This document shows positions 14,969 through 22,941 of a stretch of DNA of 51,663 bases, one piece after another. Within the stretch, counting starts at the first letter, position 1. Every line of letters starts with the position of its first letter. The notes under the pieces are model-generated. The model searched no databases, had not been told where the DNA came from, and saw only the letters and a list, made by a program, of their open reading frames with translations. Both the position numbers and the translations under genes were made by a program. This DNA comes from Streptomyces sp. Act143 (GTDB lineage Bacteria; Actinomycetota; Actinomycetes; Streptomycetales; Streptomycetaceae), in assembly GCF_003143935.1 (NCBI RefSeq), contig NZ_QFRX01000001.1, positions 640,407 through 692,069 of the forward strand. The letters are read 5' to 3'.

Positions 14969-17623
14969 GTGGGTGAGGAAGCGGACGTCGACCGGCTGCT
15001 GCGGGAAGCCGGCGGACCGCGGTGCTTGCTGGTGCTGGGGGAAACCGGCAGCGGCAGGACCCGGCTGCTGCGGATCGCCGCGCGGAAGGCCGCCGCCGAC
15101 GGGGCCCGGGTGCTGGCGGCGGGTGCCTGTCCGTCGGAGGCGCGGCAGTCGTACGCCTGTCTGCACCAGCTCCTGCTGCCCGTCCAGGACGCGTGCGTAG
15201 CGCTCGCGGAGCCCGAACGGCGGGCCCTGCGGGCCCTTTTCACGCCCTCGGCACGCGACGGCCTGCCACGGGACCGGGAGCTGTCCACCGCCGTCCTGGC
15301 CCTGCTGACCCATCTCGCGCGCACCGGCCCGGTGCTGCTGGCCGTCGACGACCTCCAGGACTGCGACCGCGACTCCTGGGCCGTGCTGTCCTTCGTGACC
15401 CGGCGGCTCACCGACCCGGCCGTCACCGCGCTGTTCACGGCGTGCGGCGACGCTCCGCCTCCCGGCCTTCCCGCCGGCATCCCGGTACGGCGGCTGCGCC
15501 CCCTGACACCGACGGCAGCCGCCCGGCTGCTGGATGCGCAGCCCGGTGCGCCCACCGGACGGGCCCGGCTGGAGCTGCTGCGGCAGGCGGCGGGAAACCC
15601 TCTGGCGATCATCGAACTCAGCCGTGCCGCGGAGCGGCCCGGGTTCGTCCCGCACCGGATCACCGCGGTCCTGGACGCGCTGCCGGACGACACCCGACGT
15701 GCTCTGCTGTACGCGGCGACCGCCGAACCGCAGGAGGAACTCGCCCTCGTGATGGCCGCGTTGGGCACCCACGACCTGGGCGTGTGGGCGCCGGCGGAGG
15801 CGGCCGGAGTGATCACCGTCACCGACGGGCGCCTCAGCTTCCGCAGCGCGCTGCTGCGTGTCGCGGCCCTCCAACGGCAGCCGGCGAAAATGCGGCAGCG
15901 GGCCTACCGCGATCTGGCCGCGCGGTCCGCCCACCACGCCGGGGATCTGCCGGTCCGGTCCGCCCACCACACCAAGGATCTGACAGTCCGATCCGCCCAC
16001 CACGCCGGATACCTGGCCGCGGCGGCCGTCGGCCCCGACGAATCCGTGGCGGCGGCGCTGGAAGAGGCGTCCGGCCGGGGTGACCGGTTCACCGCGGCCC
16101 GCGCGCTGGAGCGGGCCGCGCGTCTCAGCCCCCTCGCCCCGGACCGTGCCCGCCGTCTCACCGCGGCCCTCACCGCCGCGAGCGACCTCGGCGACCCGGT
16201 TTGGGTGCGCGATCTGTACGCGGCGCTGGCCCGGACGCTGCCCGGCGCGGAGGTGTCGGCTGCCGCGGCCTGTGCGCTGAGCGGGGCGCTGTCGCTGCAG
16301 TCGTACCAGCGCGAGGCGTTCGACCTGCTGCTGCGGGCGGCGCACCACACGCCCGCGGACGACGCCCCGGCGCTCTTCGCCCTGGCGGCCGTCGCGACGG
16401 GCATCGCCCGTCAGTCCGGGCTTCCCGAGCATGCGCGGGAGGCGGGCCGGATGGTCGGCGTGCATGCCGACGACGGTCCGCGGCCCACCGACGTCCTGGT
16501 GTCCCTGGCCACGCGAGCCGCGGCGGTACCGGGACTGAGCCGAGCGGAGCACCTGCTCACGGCGGCCACGCTCGCCCACCGCACCGACGACTCCGACCTG
16601 TGCGCGGAGCACTACCGCCGGGCGAGCGAACTGCTGCGCGCCGGAGGCGCCCTGGGCCCGCTGGCCCGGACCCTGCCGGACCAGGTGGACGCCCTGCTGG
16701 GCCTCGGGCGGTGGACCGAGGCCGAGGCCCTGATCGAGGAGGGTCTCGCCCATGCCGCCGTCCACCACTGGACCCGCATCGAGCTGGACCTCCAGGCCCT
16801 GCGCAGCACGCTGCGCGCCCTGCGCGGCGAGAGCGGGCCGGACACGGTGTCCACCGCCCCGCACCCGCAGGCCTTCAGCCTGTACGAGAACCGGGCCACC
16901 CACGCCCGGATGCTGCGGGCCTGCGGTCTGACCGCGCTGGCCCTCGGGGACGCGGAGGGCGCCTTCCGGCATCTGCGGACCTTGTTCACGGACGACGGTG
17001 ATCCCCTGGACCCCTTCCTGTCGCCGCGGTGCATCGCCGAACTCGCGGTCGCCGCCCAGCGCACCGGCAAGCAGCGGGAGACGGCGCACGTCCTCGCCCG
17101 GGTCCGGCGCGGCCAGGGGGACCGCCCGACGACCCGGATGACCCTGCTCATGCACCACGCGGCGGCCCTGGTCGACGAGGACGCGGACCCCGAGCACCAC
17201 TTCCAGCTGGCCGTGGTCAATCCGGAGGCGGCGCGCTGGCCGCTGGAACGTGCCCGGGCCCGCCTGGACCACGCCATATGGCTGCGCCGGCAAAGGCGGC
17301 AGCTGGAGGCACGCGCCCAGCTGACCGACGTACTGGAGACGGCCGTCCGCCTCGGCGCCCGGCAGCTGGCCGAGTCGGCGCGCGGGGAACTGCGCGCGAG
17401 CGGGGTGGCCGAGGCACCTCCCACCGAGAGTCCGCTGGCAGAACTGACCGCCCAGCAACGGCAGATCGTGCGGCTCGCCGCGAAGGGCCTGTCGAACCGC
17501 GAGATCGGCGAACAGCTCTTCCTGTCACCGCGTACGGTGGGCTCGCACCTCTACAACGTCTATCCCAAACTCGGCGTCAGCAGCCGCCACCAACTGCGCG
17601 ATCTCCTCGTGTGCGAGAAGTGA
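14969..17623 (+). CDS. LuxR-family LAL regulator with altered Walker A
   Basis: 884 residues from GTG 14969, seven bases after GGGAG. The architecture is the same as the divergent neighbour: ATPase module, helical repeats and C-terminal LuxR domain (LTAQQRQIVRLAAKGLSN, LSPRTVGSHLYNVYPKLGV). The Walker A reads GETGSGRT, so the invariant Lys is Arg30 (codon 15056-15058); Walker B VLLAVDDLQD is retained. Three 11-residue repeats RSAHHAGDLPV, RSAHHTKDLTV, RSAHHAGYLAA interrupt the region that in the paralogue is a single helix before the LAAAALGPDE segment. Both features suggest weakened or regulated ATP use, though DNA binding looks intact. The hydrolase gene starts 22 bp after it and may be cotranscribed. 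Confidence 0.9.
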   Translation: MGEEADVDRLLREAGGPRCLLVLGETGSGRTRLLRIAARKAAADGARVLAAGACPSEARQSYACLHQLLLPVQDACVALAEPERRALRALFTPSARDGLPRDRELSTAVLALLTHLARTGPVLLAVDDLQDCDRDSWAVLSFVTRRLTDPAVTALFTACGDAPPPGLPAGIPVRRLRPLTPTAAARLLDAQPGAPTGRARLELLRQAAGNPLAIIELSRAAERPGFVPHRITAVLDALPDDTRRALLYAATAEPQEELALVMAALGTHDLGVWAPAEAAGVITVTDGRLSFRSALLRVAALQRQPAKMRQRAYRDLAARSAHHAGDLPVRSAHHTKDLTVRSAHHAGYLAAAAVGPDESVAAALEEASGRGDRFTAARALERAARLSPLAPDRARRLTAALTAASDLGDPVWVRDLYAALARTLPGAEVSAAAACALSGALSLQSYQREAFDLLLRAAHHTPADDAPALFALAAVATGIARQSGLPEHAREAGRMVGVHADDGPRPTDVLVSLATRAAAVPGLSRAEHLLTAATLAHRTDDSDLCAEHYRRASELLRAGGALGPLARTLPDQVDALLGLGRWTEAEALIEEGLAHAAVHHWTRIELDLQALRSTLRALRGESGPDTVSTAPHPQAFSLYENRATHARMLRACGLTALALGDAEGAFRHLRTLFTDDGDPLDPFLSPRCIAELAVAAQRTGKQRETAHVLARVRRGQGDRPTTRMTLLMHHAAALVDEDADPEHHFQLAVVNPEAARWPLERARARLDHAIWLRRQRRQLEARAQLTDVLETAVRLGARQLAESARGELRASGVAEAPPTESPLAELTAQQRQIVRLAAKGLSNREIGEQLFLSPRTVGSHLYNVYPKLGVSSRHQLRDLLVCEK
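15923..16021 (+). repeat. Three 33-bp in-frame tandem repeats in the second LAL gene
   Basis: Units at 15923-15955, 15956-15988 and 15989-16021 each begin CGGTCCGCCCACCAC or CGATCCGCCCACCAC and encode an 11-residue block starting RSAHH. High nucleotide identity indicates recent in-frame amplification. Confidence 0.9.
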
Positions 17624-17645
17624 CCGGGCGAGAGGCGGACACCGC

Positions 17646-18635
17646 ATGGATCCGGACGGGCCGCACCCGTCCCCTCAGGTTCTCGAACCGCTGGCACAGC
17701 GCCTCGTCGACGCGTCCTCGGCACCGCCGTTTCTCCACGAGCTGTCCCCGGCGGTCGGCCGTCAGGCCCTGAGGGAGTCCCAGGTGCACCGGATCGAGGA
17801 TTTCGCGGTGGACGCCGTCTTCCAGGTGGCACCCGTGGGGCCGACGGGCCTGGTGGGGTTCTGGCTCTTCAGACCCGCCGGAACGCGCGGACCGCTCCCC
17901 GCCGTGCTCTACGCCCACGGCGGCCGGTGGATGCTGGGAGACGCGCAGACCCACGCACGGCTGATCAGCGACCTCGTGGTCGGGGCGGGTGTGGCCGCGG
18001 TCGTGCCCGAGTACAGCCGCACCCCCGAGGCCCGCTACCCCGTGGCCGTCGAGGAGTGCTACGCGCTGCTGGCCTGGCTGGCGCGTCATGCCGCCGAACT
18101 CGATCTGGAACAGGACCGGTTGGCGGTCGCCGGGGACTGTGCGGGCGCCACCCTGGCCATCGCGCTCACCCTGCTGGCGAAGTCGCGCGGCGGCCCGCGC
18201 ATCCACGCCCAGCTGCTCTACTACCCGATCACCGACGCACGTTGCGCCAGCGCCTCCCAACGGCAGTTCGCCGAGGGCTATCTGCTCACCCGGCAGGCCC
18301 TGCGCGCCTATTGGCACCAGTACAGCGACGACCCCCGGCGGCTGGCCGAGCCGACCGCCTCCCCGCTGCGGGCCGACCGGGCTCAGCTGGCGGGGCTGCC
18401 GCCGGCGTTGGTCATCACGGCGGAGGCGGACGTGACACGCGACGAGGCGGAGCAGTACGCGCGGCGGCTGCGCGGGGCGGGCGTCGAGGTGACCGCGGTC
18501 CGCTATCTCGGCACCGTCCACGACTTCGTCTCCCTCACCGCCCTGCGCGACAGCCCCTCGACCCGGGCCGCCGTGCGGCAGGGCGCCGCCTTCCTGCGCG
18601 CCCGGCTCGGTCGCGCCAACCAGTCGACCGACTGA
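17646..18635 (+). CDS. HSL-family alpha/beta hydrolase with Ser-to-Cys nucleophile change
   Basis: 329 residues. Hormone-sensitive-lipase-type fold: AHGGRWMLG supplies the HGG oxyanion motif, VPEYSRTPEARYP is a family block, TAEADVTRDE carries the acidic residue and VHDF the catalytic His. The nucleophile elbow, normally GDSAGG, reads GDCAGA: residue 165 is Cys (TGT, 18138-18140). The paralogue at 20994 keeps Ser. A Cys nucleophile would slow or redirect chemistry, or the protein may be a binding pseudoenzyme. The gene sits between the LAL gene (22 bp upstream) and an AraC regulator 36 bp downstream, so all may be cotranscribed. Confidence 0.88.
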   Translation: MDPDGPHPSPQVLEPLAQRLVDASSAPPFLHELSPAVGRQALRESQVHRIEDFAVDAVFQVAPVGPTGLVGFWLFRPAGTRGPLPAVLYAHGGRWMLGDAQTHARLISDLVVGAGVAAVVPEYSRTPEARYPVAVEECYALLAWLARHAAELDLEQDRLAVAGDCAGATLAIALTLLAKSRGGPRIHAQLLYYPITDARCASASQRQFAEGYLLTRQALRAYWHQYSDDPRRLAEPTASPLRADRAQLAGLPPALVITAEADVTRDEAEQYARRLRGAGVEVTAVRYLGTVHDFVSLTALRDSPSTRAAVRQGAAFLRARLGRANQSTD

Positions 18636-18671
18636 TGCGTGCGGCGACCGGCCCCAGGCAGGCTGACGGTT

Positions 18672-19706
18672 ATGTCAGCCTTCTACGATTCCTTCACGGA
18701 AGACGACTGCGCGACCACGGAAGACGACTGCGCGACGCGTCGACGCGGCCAGGTGTTCTGCACCCGTTCGGTGCCGCCCCGCGAGAGCCTGGAGTTCTGG
18801 CACGACGCCGTGCTCGCCACGCTGGTGGGGATGGACATCCGCACGGAGAGCGGGACGTACGACGCCACGATGCGCACGGACCGCCTGGGCGAACTCCGGA
18901 TCACGACGGTCGACTGCGACCCCGGAGAGGTGCATCGGGACGCGCGCAACGTCGCCCGCGGGGACGGCACGCAGGTGTTCGTCGCCGTGCAGGCCAGCGG
19001 CACCGCCCAGGTCGAGCAGGACGGCCGGGCCACGGAACTGCGGCCCGGGGACCTCGCGTTCTTCGAGACCGTACGTCCGTACCGCACCCGTTTCCCGCAG
19101 CGGTTCCAGCTGAAGATCTTCGCCGTGCCCCGCGGTCTCCTCGGGCAGTCGGAGGCGGCCCTCGGACGGCTCACGGCACGGGCCCTCCGCCCGCAGGGCG
19201 GGCTCGCCGCACTGTTGTCGCCGTTCATGTCACGGCTGGCGGACACCTCGGAGACCTACTCCGGGCCGGTGGCCGACCGGATCGCCGGGAGCGTCGTCGC
19301 CCTGCTGGCCACGGCCGCCGCGCAGCAACTGGACGGGGAGCCGGCCGCTCTGCCGGGGGCCGAGCGGGTGTTGCTGCTGCGCGTCCAGCGGTTCATCCGC
19401 TGGAATCTGGCGGATCCCGGCCTGAGCCCCGCGGTCATCGCCCGGGCGCACGGGATCTCGGTGCGCTATCTGCACCGGCTGTTCGAGCAGGAGGGCACGA
19501 CGGTCGGCCACTGGATCCGCCGGCTCCGGCTCCAGGAGTGCCGCAGGGAACTGACCGACACCGCGGGCCTGGGCGGTGTCGCCCGCCGCTGGGGCTTCAG
19601 CGGCACCGCGCACTTCGGACGGGCGTTCCGCCGGGAGTACGGCACCTCCCCCACCGACTGGCTGCTGGGCGAACGTGACCGCCGCCGCTGCCTGGAGGCG
19701 TCTTGA
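18672..19706 (+). CDS. AraC-family transcriptional regulator (first of tandem pair)
   Basis: 344 residues from ATG 18672; a GTG at 18639 is a possible longer start, and neither has a strong ribosome site. The N-terminal AraC-binding-like (cupin) domain, about residues 25-215, has SLEFWHDAV, VQASGTAQVEQDGR and LRPGDLAFFETVRPY. The C-terminal pair of helix-turn-helix motifs (about 245-335) includes GISVRYLHRLFEQEGTTVG and WGFSGTAHFGRAFRREYG. Residues 8-21 hold a duplicated TEDDCAT segment from a 21-bp repeat. Its stop overlaps the TTG start of the next AraC gene, so the two are coupled. The probable targets are the adjacent hydrolase genes. Confidence 0.88.
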   Translation: MSAFYDSFTEDDCATTEDDCATRRRGQVFCTRSVPPRESLEFWHDAVLATLVGMDIRTESGTYDATMRTDRLGELRITTVDCDPGEVHRDARNVARGDGTQVFVAVQASGTAQVEQDGRATELRPGDLAFFETVRPYRTRFPQRFQLKIFAVPRGLLGQSEAALGRLTARALRPQGGLAALLSPFMSRLADTSETYSGPVADRIAGSVVALLATAAAQQLDGEPAALPGAERVLLLRVQRFIRWNLADPGLSPAVIARAHGISVRYLHRLFEQEGTTVGHWIRRLRLQECRRELTDTAGLGGVARRWGFSGTAHFGRAFRREYGTSPTDWLLGERDRRRCLEAS

Positions 19707-20716
19707 AGGAGCGTGATCGTCGACGGCAGTCGTTCTCCGCCGCGTACGGCGATGTCGGGCTGGTCACCGGGGCGGACCCGGCGTCCTGGCGGGGTGCCCC
19801 GCGCCTGCTCCATCTGGGCATGCTCCAGGTCGCGACGGAGGAATGCGACGCCGGGGAGATCGTACGGACCGCGCGCGACGTGACGGCGGACGGCCGGACC
19901 CACCTGTGCGCCCGCCTCCAGCTCCGGGGCAGCGCGCTGGTGTCCCAGGACGGCCGCCGCACGCGACTGCGCCCGGGGCGCCTGGCCTTCTACGACGCCG
20001 GCCGGCCGTTCAGGGTGGTGCTGCCGGAGGCACAGCGGGCGCGCATCCTCATGGTCCCGCGCCCTCTGCTCAGACTGGGCGAGACGGAGATCCGGCGGAT
20101 CACCGCGAAGGCGGTCGGCGACCCGCCCGACAGCCCGGCCGCGCTGCTGCTTCCGTTGCTGGACGGACTGGTGCGGGAGCTCGAATCGGTCGCGACGGCC
20201 GCCCGCGAGGAGCTCACACGCGCCGTCGTGGACCTCCTCGCGGCCTTGGCCACCGATCAGTCGACCAGCCCCGAGCCAATGACTGCCGAGCCAGTGACTG
20301 CGGGGTTGGGCGGTGCGGGGTGCGTCCGTGCGGGGCATGTCGGTTCGGCGCATGTCGGTACAGGGCACGTCGGCGCGGGGCAGGCCGCGATGCTGGACCG
20401 CATCAAGGCCACCATCGAAACCCGCCTGGGCGAGCCCGAGCTCTCCCCAGGGCTCCTCGCCGCGGAGCACGGCATCTCCCTGCGCTATCTGCACAAGCTC
20501 TTCCAGCAGCGGGGCACCACGGTCGGCGGCTGGATCCGGCGACGCCGACTGGAAGCGTGCCGGGCCGAACTCGCCCGCCCGTCGGCGGCCGGCCGCCCCA
20601 TCGCCGTCGTGGCCGGCCGCTGGGGTTTCGTCAGCCCCGCCCACTTCAGCCACGCCTTCCGCAAGGCCTACGGGGTCTCCCCGGCGCGGTACCGGGAGCA
20701 GCGGCAGGGCGGCTGA
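19703..20716 (+). CDS. AraC-family transcriptional regulator (second of tandem pair)
   Basis: 337 residues beginning at TTG 19703, with GGAGG four bases upstream and a 4-bp overlap with the previous stop (TTGA). It is paralogous to the preceding gene: cupin-like sensor half with LQLRGSALVSQDGR and LRPGRLAFYDAGRPF, and C-terminal helix-turn-helix region with GISLRYLHKLFQQRGTTVG and WGFVSPAHFSHAFRKAYG. The inter-domain linker (about 190-230) is a low-complexity run of AGHVG, SAHVG, TGHVG-type pentapeptides. The N-terminus is shorter than that of the paralogue. It presumably binds upstream of the hydrolase gene at 20994, where paired dyads lie. Confidence 0.86.
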   Translation: MKERDRRRQSFSAAYGDVGLVTGADPASWRGAPRLLHLGMLQVATEECDAGEIVRTARDVTADGRTHLCARLQLRGSALVSQDGRRTRLRPGRLAFYDAGRPFRVVLPEAQRARILMVPRPLLRLGETEIRRITAKAVGDPPDSPAALLLPLLDGLVRELESVATAAREELTRAVVDLLAALATDQSTSPEPMTAEPVTAGLGGAGCVRAGHVGSAHVGTGHVGAGQAAMLDRIKATIETRLGEPELSPGLLAAEHGISLRYLHKLFQQRGTTVGGWIRRRRLEACRAELARPSAAGRPIAVVAGRWGFVSPAHFSHAFRKAYGVSPARYREQRQGG

Positions 20717-20837
20717 CGGGCCGCGGCGGGCCGGGTGCGGGCAGGTCACGGCAATCCTGGAGCAGGTGCGCCCCGCGTCGGCAGGAAGCTCGACGGCCCG
20801 TGTGCCGCCCGGTGCCTCCCCCGCGGTCCTGTGCTCC

Positions 20838-20903
20838 CACCTGCTGTGCCCTGCCGGACCGGCACCGGCTCTCACCTGCTGTGCACTGCCGGACCGGCAC
20901 CGG
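20838..20903. promoter_or_regulatory. Two 31-bp direct repeats, each with dyad TGCCGGACCGGCA
   Basis: Copies at 20838-20868 and 20873-20903 differ by one base and are 35 bp apart. Each contains the 6-1-6 palindrome TGCCGG-A-CCGGCA (20852-20864 and 20887-20899). They lie 90-155 bp before the hydrolase ATG. A TAGCGT at 20940-20945 might be a -10 element. The remainder of 20717-20993 is featureless. Confidence 0.5.
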
Positions 20904-20993
20904 TGCACTGGTGAGCAATCGCCCCCGGCTCCGCGGTTCTAGCGTCCTCACCGAGGCGCCCGCACAGCGCAACCCAAGATCGAGGAGAACCCC

Positions 20994-21962
20994 ATGTCCG
21001 ACGCCGTCGAGCCGGTCCAGCCGGTGCTGGAGCCCGCAGCCCAGGCCTTCGCCGAGGCGACCGCCAACCCGCCCTACCTCTTCGACCTGGGCCCGGCCGA
21101 GGGCCGCAAGGCGGTCGACGAGGTGCAGTCCGGCGACATCGCCAAGCCCGCCGTCGACGAGGAATGGATCACCGTCGACGGCGGCCCCACCGGCAGTGTC
21201 CGGGCCCGCATCGTCAAGCCCGCCGGCGCCACCGGCACCCTCCCGGTCATCCTCTACCTCCACGGCGCCGGCTGGGTGTTCGGCAACGCCCACACCCACG
21301 ACCGCCTGGTCCGCGAACTCGCCACCGGCGCCGAAGCCGCCGTCGTCTTCCCCGAGTACGACCTCTCGCCCGAGGCCCGCTACCCCGTCGCCATCGAGCA
21401 GAACTACACCGTCGCCCGCTGGATCGTCACCGACGGCGCGACCAGGAACCTCGACGCCGACCGCATCGCCGTGGCCGGCGACTCCGTCGGCGGCAACATG
21501 AGCGCCGCCCTCACCCTGATGGCCAAGCAGCGCGGGGACGTCCCCCTCGTCCAGCAGGTGCTGTTCTACCCGGTCACCGACGCGAGCTTCGACACCGCCT
21601 CCTACCACCAGTTCGCCACCGGCTACTTCCTCCGCCGGGACGCCATGCAGTGGTTCTGGGACCAGTACACGACCGACGCGGCCGAACGCGCCCAGATCAC
21701 CGCCTCCCCGCTGCGCGCCACCACCGCACAGCTCACCGGCCTGCCCCCGGCCCTGATCATCACCGGCGAGGCCGACGTCCTGCGCGACGAGGGCGAGGCC
21801 TACGCCAACAAGCTCCGCCAGGCCGGCGTCCCCGTCACCGCCGTGCGCTACCAGGGCATCATCCACGACTTCGTCATGCTCAACGCCCTGCGCGAGACGC
21901 ACGCCGCCGACGCCGCCATCGACCAGGCCGTCACCACCCTGCGCGCCGCGCTGCACGGCTGA
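20994..21962 (+). CDS. HSL-family alpha/beta hydrolase/esterase (intact catalytic triad)
   Basis: 322 residues with a perfect GAGGAGAA ribosome site. Key elements: LHGAGWVFG oxyanion motif, FPEYDLSPEARYP, GDSVGG nucleophile elbow (Ser164), TGEADVLRDE (Asp) and IIHDF (His). The protein has no signal peptide and is cytoplasmic. It is a clear paralogue of the Cys-variant hydrolase at 17646, sharing the same N-terminal layout (PVLEP...NPPYLFDLGPAEGR). Substrates of this group are short-chain esters or lactone-like metabolites. It is followed after 19 bp by a second hydrolase with its own GGAAGGAG site, so the two form an operon. Confidence 0.9.
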   Translation: MSDAVEPVQPVLEPAAQAFAEATANPPYLFDLGPAEGRKAVDEVQSGDIAKPAVDEEWITVDGGPTGSVRARIVKPAGATGTLPVILYLHGAGWVFGNAHTHDRLVRELATGAEAAVVFPEYDLSPEARYPVAIEQNYTVARWIVTDGATRNLDADRIAVAGDSVGGNMSAALTLMAKQRGDVPLVQQVLFYPVTDASFDTASYHQFATGYFLRRDAMQWFWDQYTTDAAERAQITASPLRATTAQLTGLPPALIITGEADVLRDEGEAYANKLRQAGVPVTAVRYQGIIHDFVMLNALRETHAADAAIDQAVTTLRAALHG

Positions 21963-21981
21963 CCGGGAAGGAGCACCGCAC

Positions 21982-22698
21982 ATGTCCACCACTCCCACCG
22001 TCCTCCTCGTGCACGGCGCCTTCGCGGACGCCGGCAGCTGGGCCGGGGTGATCGAGGAACTCCAGGGCCACGGCATCCCTGTGATCGCGCCGCCCAACCC
22101 GCTGCGCGGCCTGGCGTCCGACTCCGCCTACATCGCCTCCCTGGCGTCCCAGATCGACGGCCCGGTCGTCCTCGTCGGCCACTCCTACGGCGGTGCGCTC
22201 ATCACCGTGGCCGGTGTCACGGAGAACGTGGTCGGTCTGGTCTACGTGGCGGCCTACGTCCTCGAAGAGGGCGAGAGCCTGGGCGAGTTGCAGGGCCGTT
22301 TCCCGCTCTCCCCGCTCGTCGGCAGCCTCAAGCAGTGGACGTATCCGGTTCCGGGTGGTGACCCGGCGGTCGAGGTCACCATCGCCGAGGACGCCTTCCC
22401 GTCGGTGTTCGCCGCCGACGTGCCCGCGGACGTCACCAAGGTGCTCGCGGCGGCCCAACGCCCCCTGGCCGCCTCGGCGTTCGAGGAGACGGCGCCGGTG
22501 GCCGCGTGGCAGTCCAAGCCGTCCTGGGCGCTCGTCGCCGGCGCGGACGAGGCGATCAACCCCGAGGTCGAGCGCTTCGGCGCCGAGCGGGCCGGGGCCA
22601 CGATCGTCGAACTGGACGGCGCCTCGCACGCGGTGGCGGTCTCGCGGCCCAAGGAGGTCGCCGACCTCATCCGTGCGGCGGTCCGCGCGACGAGCTGA
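21982..22698 (+). CDS. Small alpha/beta hydrolase (EstC/salicylate-esterase-like group)
   Basis: 238 residues. Compact alpha/beta-hydrolase: LLVHGAFADAGSW at the N-terminus, GHSYGG nucleophile elbow, VAGADEAINP and the C-terminal LDGASHAVAVS containing the catalytic His. The short length without a cap domain matches the EstC-type group often annotated as alpha/beta hydrolase in streptomycetes. It is in an operon with the HSL esterase immediately upstream. A 16-bp-stem terminator closes the unit. Physiological substrate unknown. Confidence 0.87.
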   Translation: MSTTPTVLLVHGAFADAGSWAGVIEELQGHGIPVIAPPNPLRGLASDSAYIASLASQIDGPVVLVGHSYGGALITVAGVTENVVGLVYVAAYVLEEGESLGELQGRFPLSPLVGSLKQWTYPVPGGDPAVEVTIAEDAFPSVFAADVPADVTKVLAAAQRPLAASAFEETAPVAAWQSKPSWALVAGADEAINPEVERFGAERAGATIVELDGASHAVAVSRPKEVADLIRAAVRATS

Positions 22699-22710
22699 CA
22701 CGGCGAAGGA

Positions 22711-22751
22711 GCGGCGCGGCCGGACATCCGTACGGTGTCCGGCCGCGCCGC
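22711..22751 (+). terminator. 16-bp perfect stem-loop terminator after the hydrolase operon
   Basis: GCGGCGCGGCCGGACA (22711-22726) and TGTCCGGCCGCGCCGC (22736-22751) are perfect complements around a 9-base loop that itself contains CCG-TA-CGG. It begins 13 bp after the stop. Confidence 0.9.
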
Positions 22752-22758
22752 CTCCGTC

Positions 22759-22860
22759 GGGAGCCCGAGCCGGCTGCACCGCACACGGTTCCGGGAGCCC
22801 GGGCCGGCTGCACCGCGCACGGTTCCGGGAGCCCGGGCCGGCTGCACCGTGCACGGATCT
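22759..22860. repeat. Three 34-bp intergenic tandem repeats
   Basis: Units starting GGGAGCCCG at 22759, 22793 and 22827 repeat every 34 bp with few mismatches. Each holds a CCGGCTGCACC core and a variable CCGNNCACGG; in unit 3 this is the perfect palindrome CCGTGCACGG. They lie between the hydrolase terminator and the GH106 promoter, so they may be non-functional expansion or extra operator sites. Confidence 0.85.
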
Positions 22861-22905
22861 TGACGCCAGGAGGACGCCGAGATTAGCGTTCCGGCGTTTC
22901 CACTC

Positions 22906-22923
22906 TATTGAATCGTTTCAATA
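22906..22923. promoter_or_regulatory. LacI-family operator TATTGAATCGTTTCAATA
   Basis: An 18-bp palindrome with the central CG and TTGAAnCGnTTCAA core typical of LacI-type sugar repressors in actinobacteria. It ends 18 bp before the ATG of the GH106 gene, overlapping its likely promoter. The repressor itself is not in the window. Confidence 0.7.
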
Positions 22924-22941
22924 CCTCTCCTGGGGCGAAAA

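Noticed and set aside
14855..17458. Leftward open frame extending the LAL regulator to about 1800 residues
   Set aside because: The part beyond 14854 is antisense to the rightward LAL gene, is rich in Gln/Arg/Gly and has no domain; the true start at 14854 gives a normal LAL protein.
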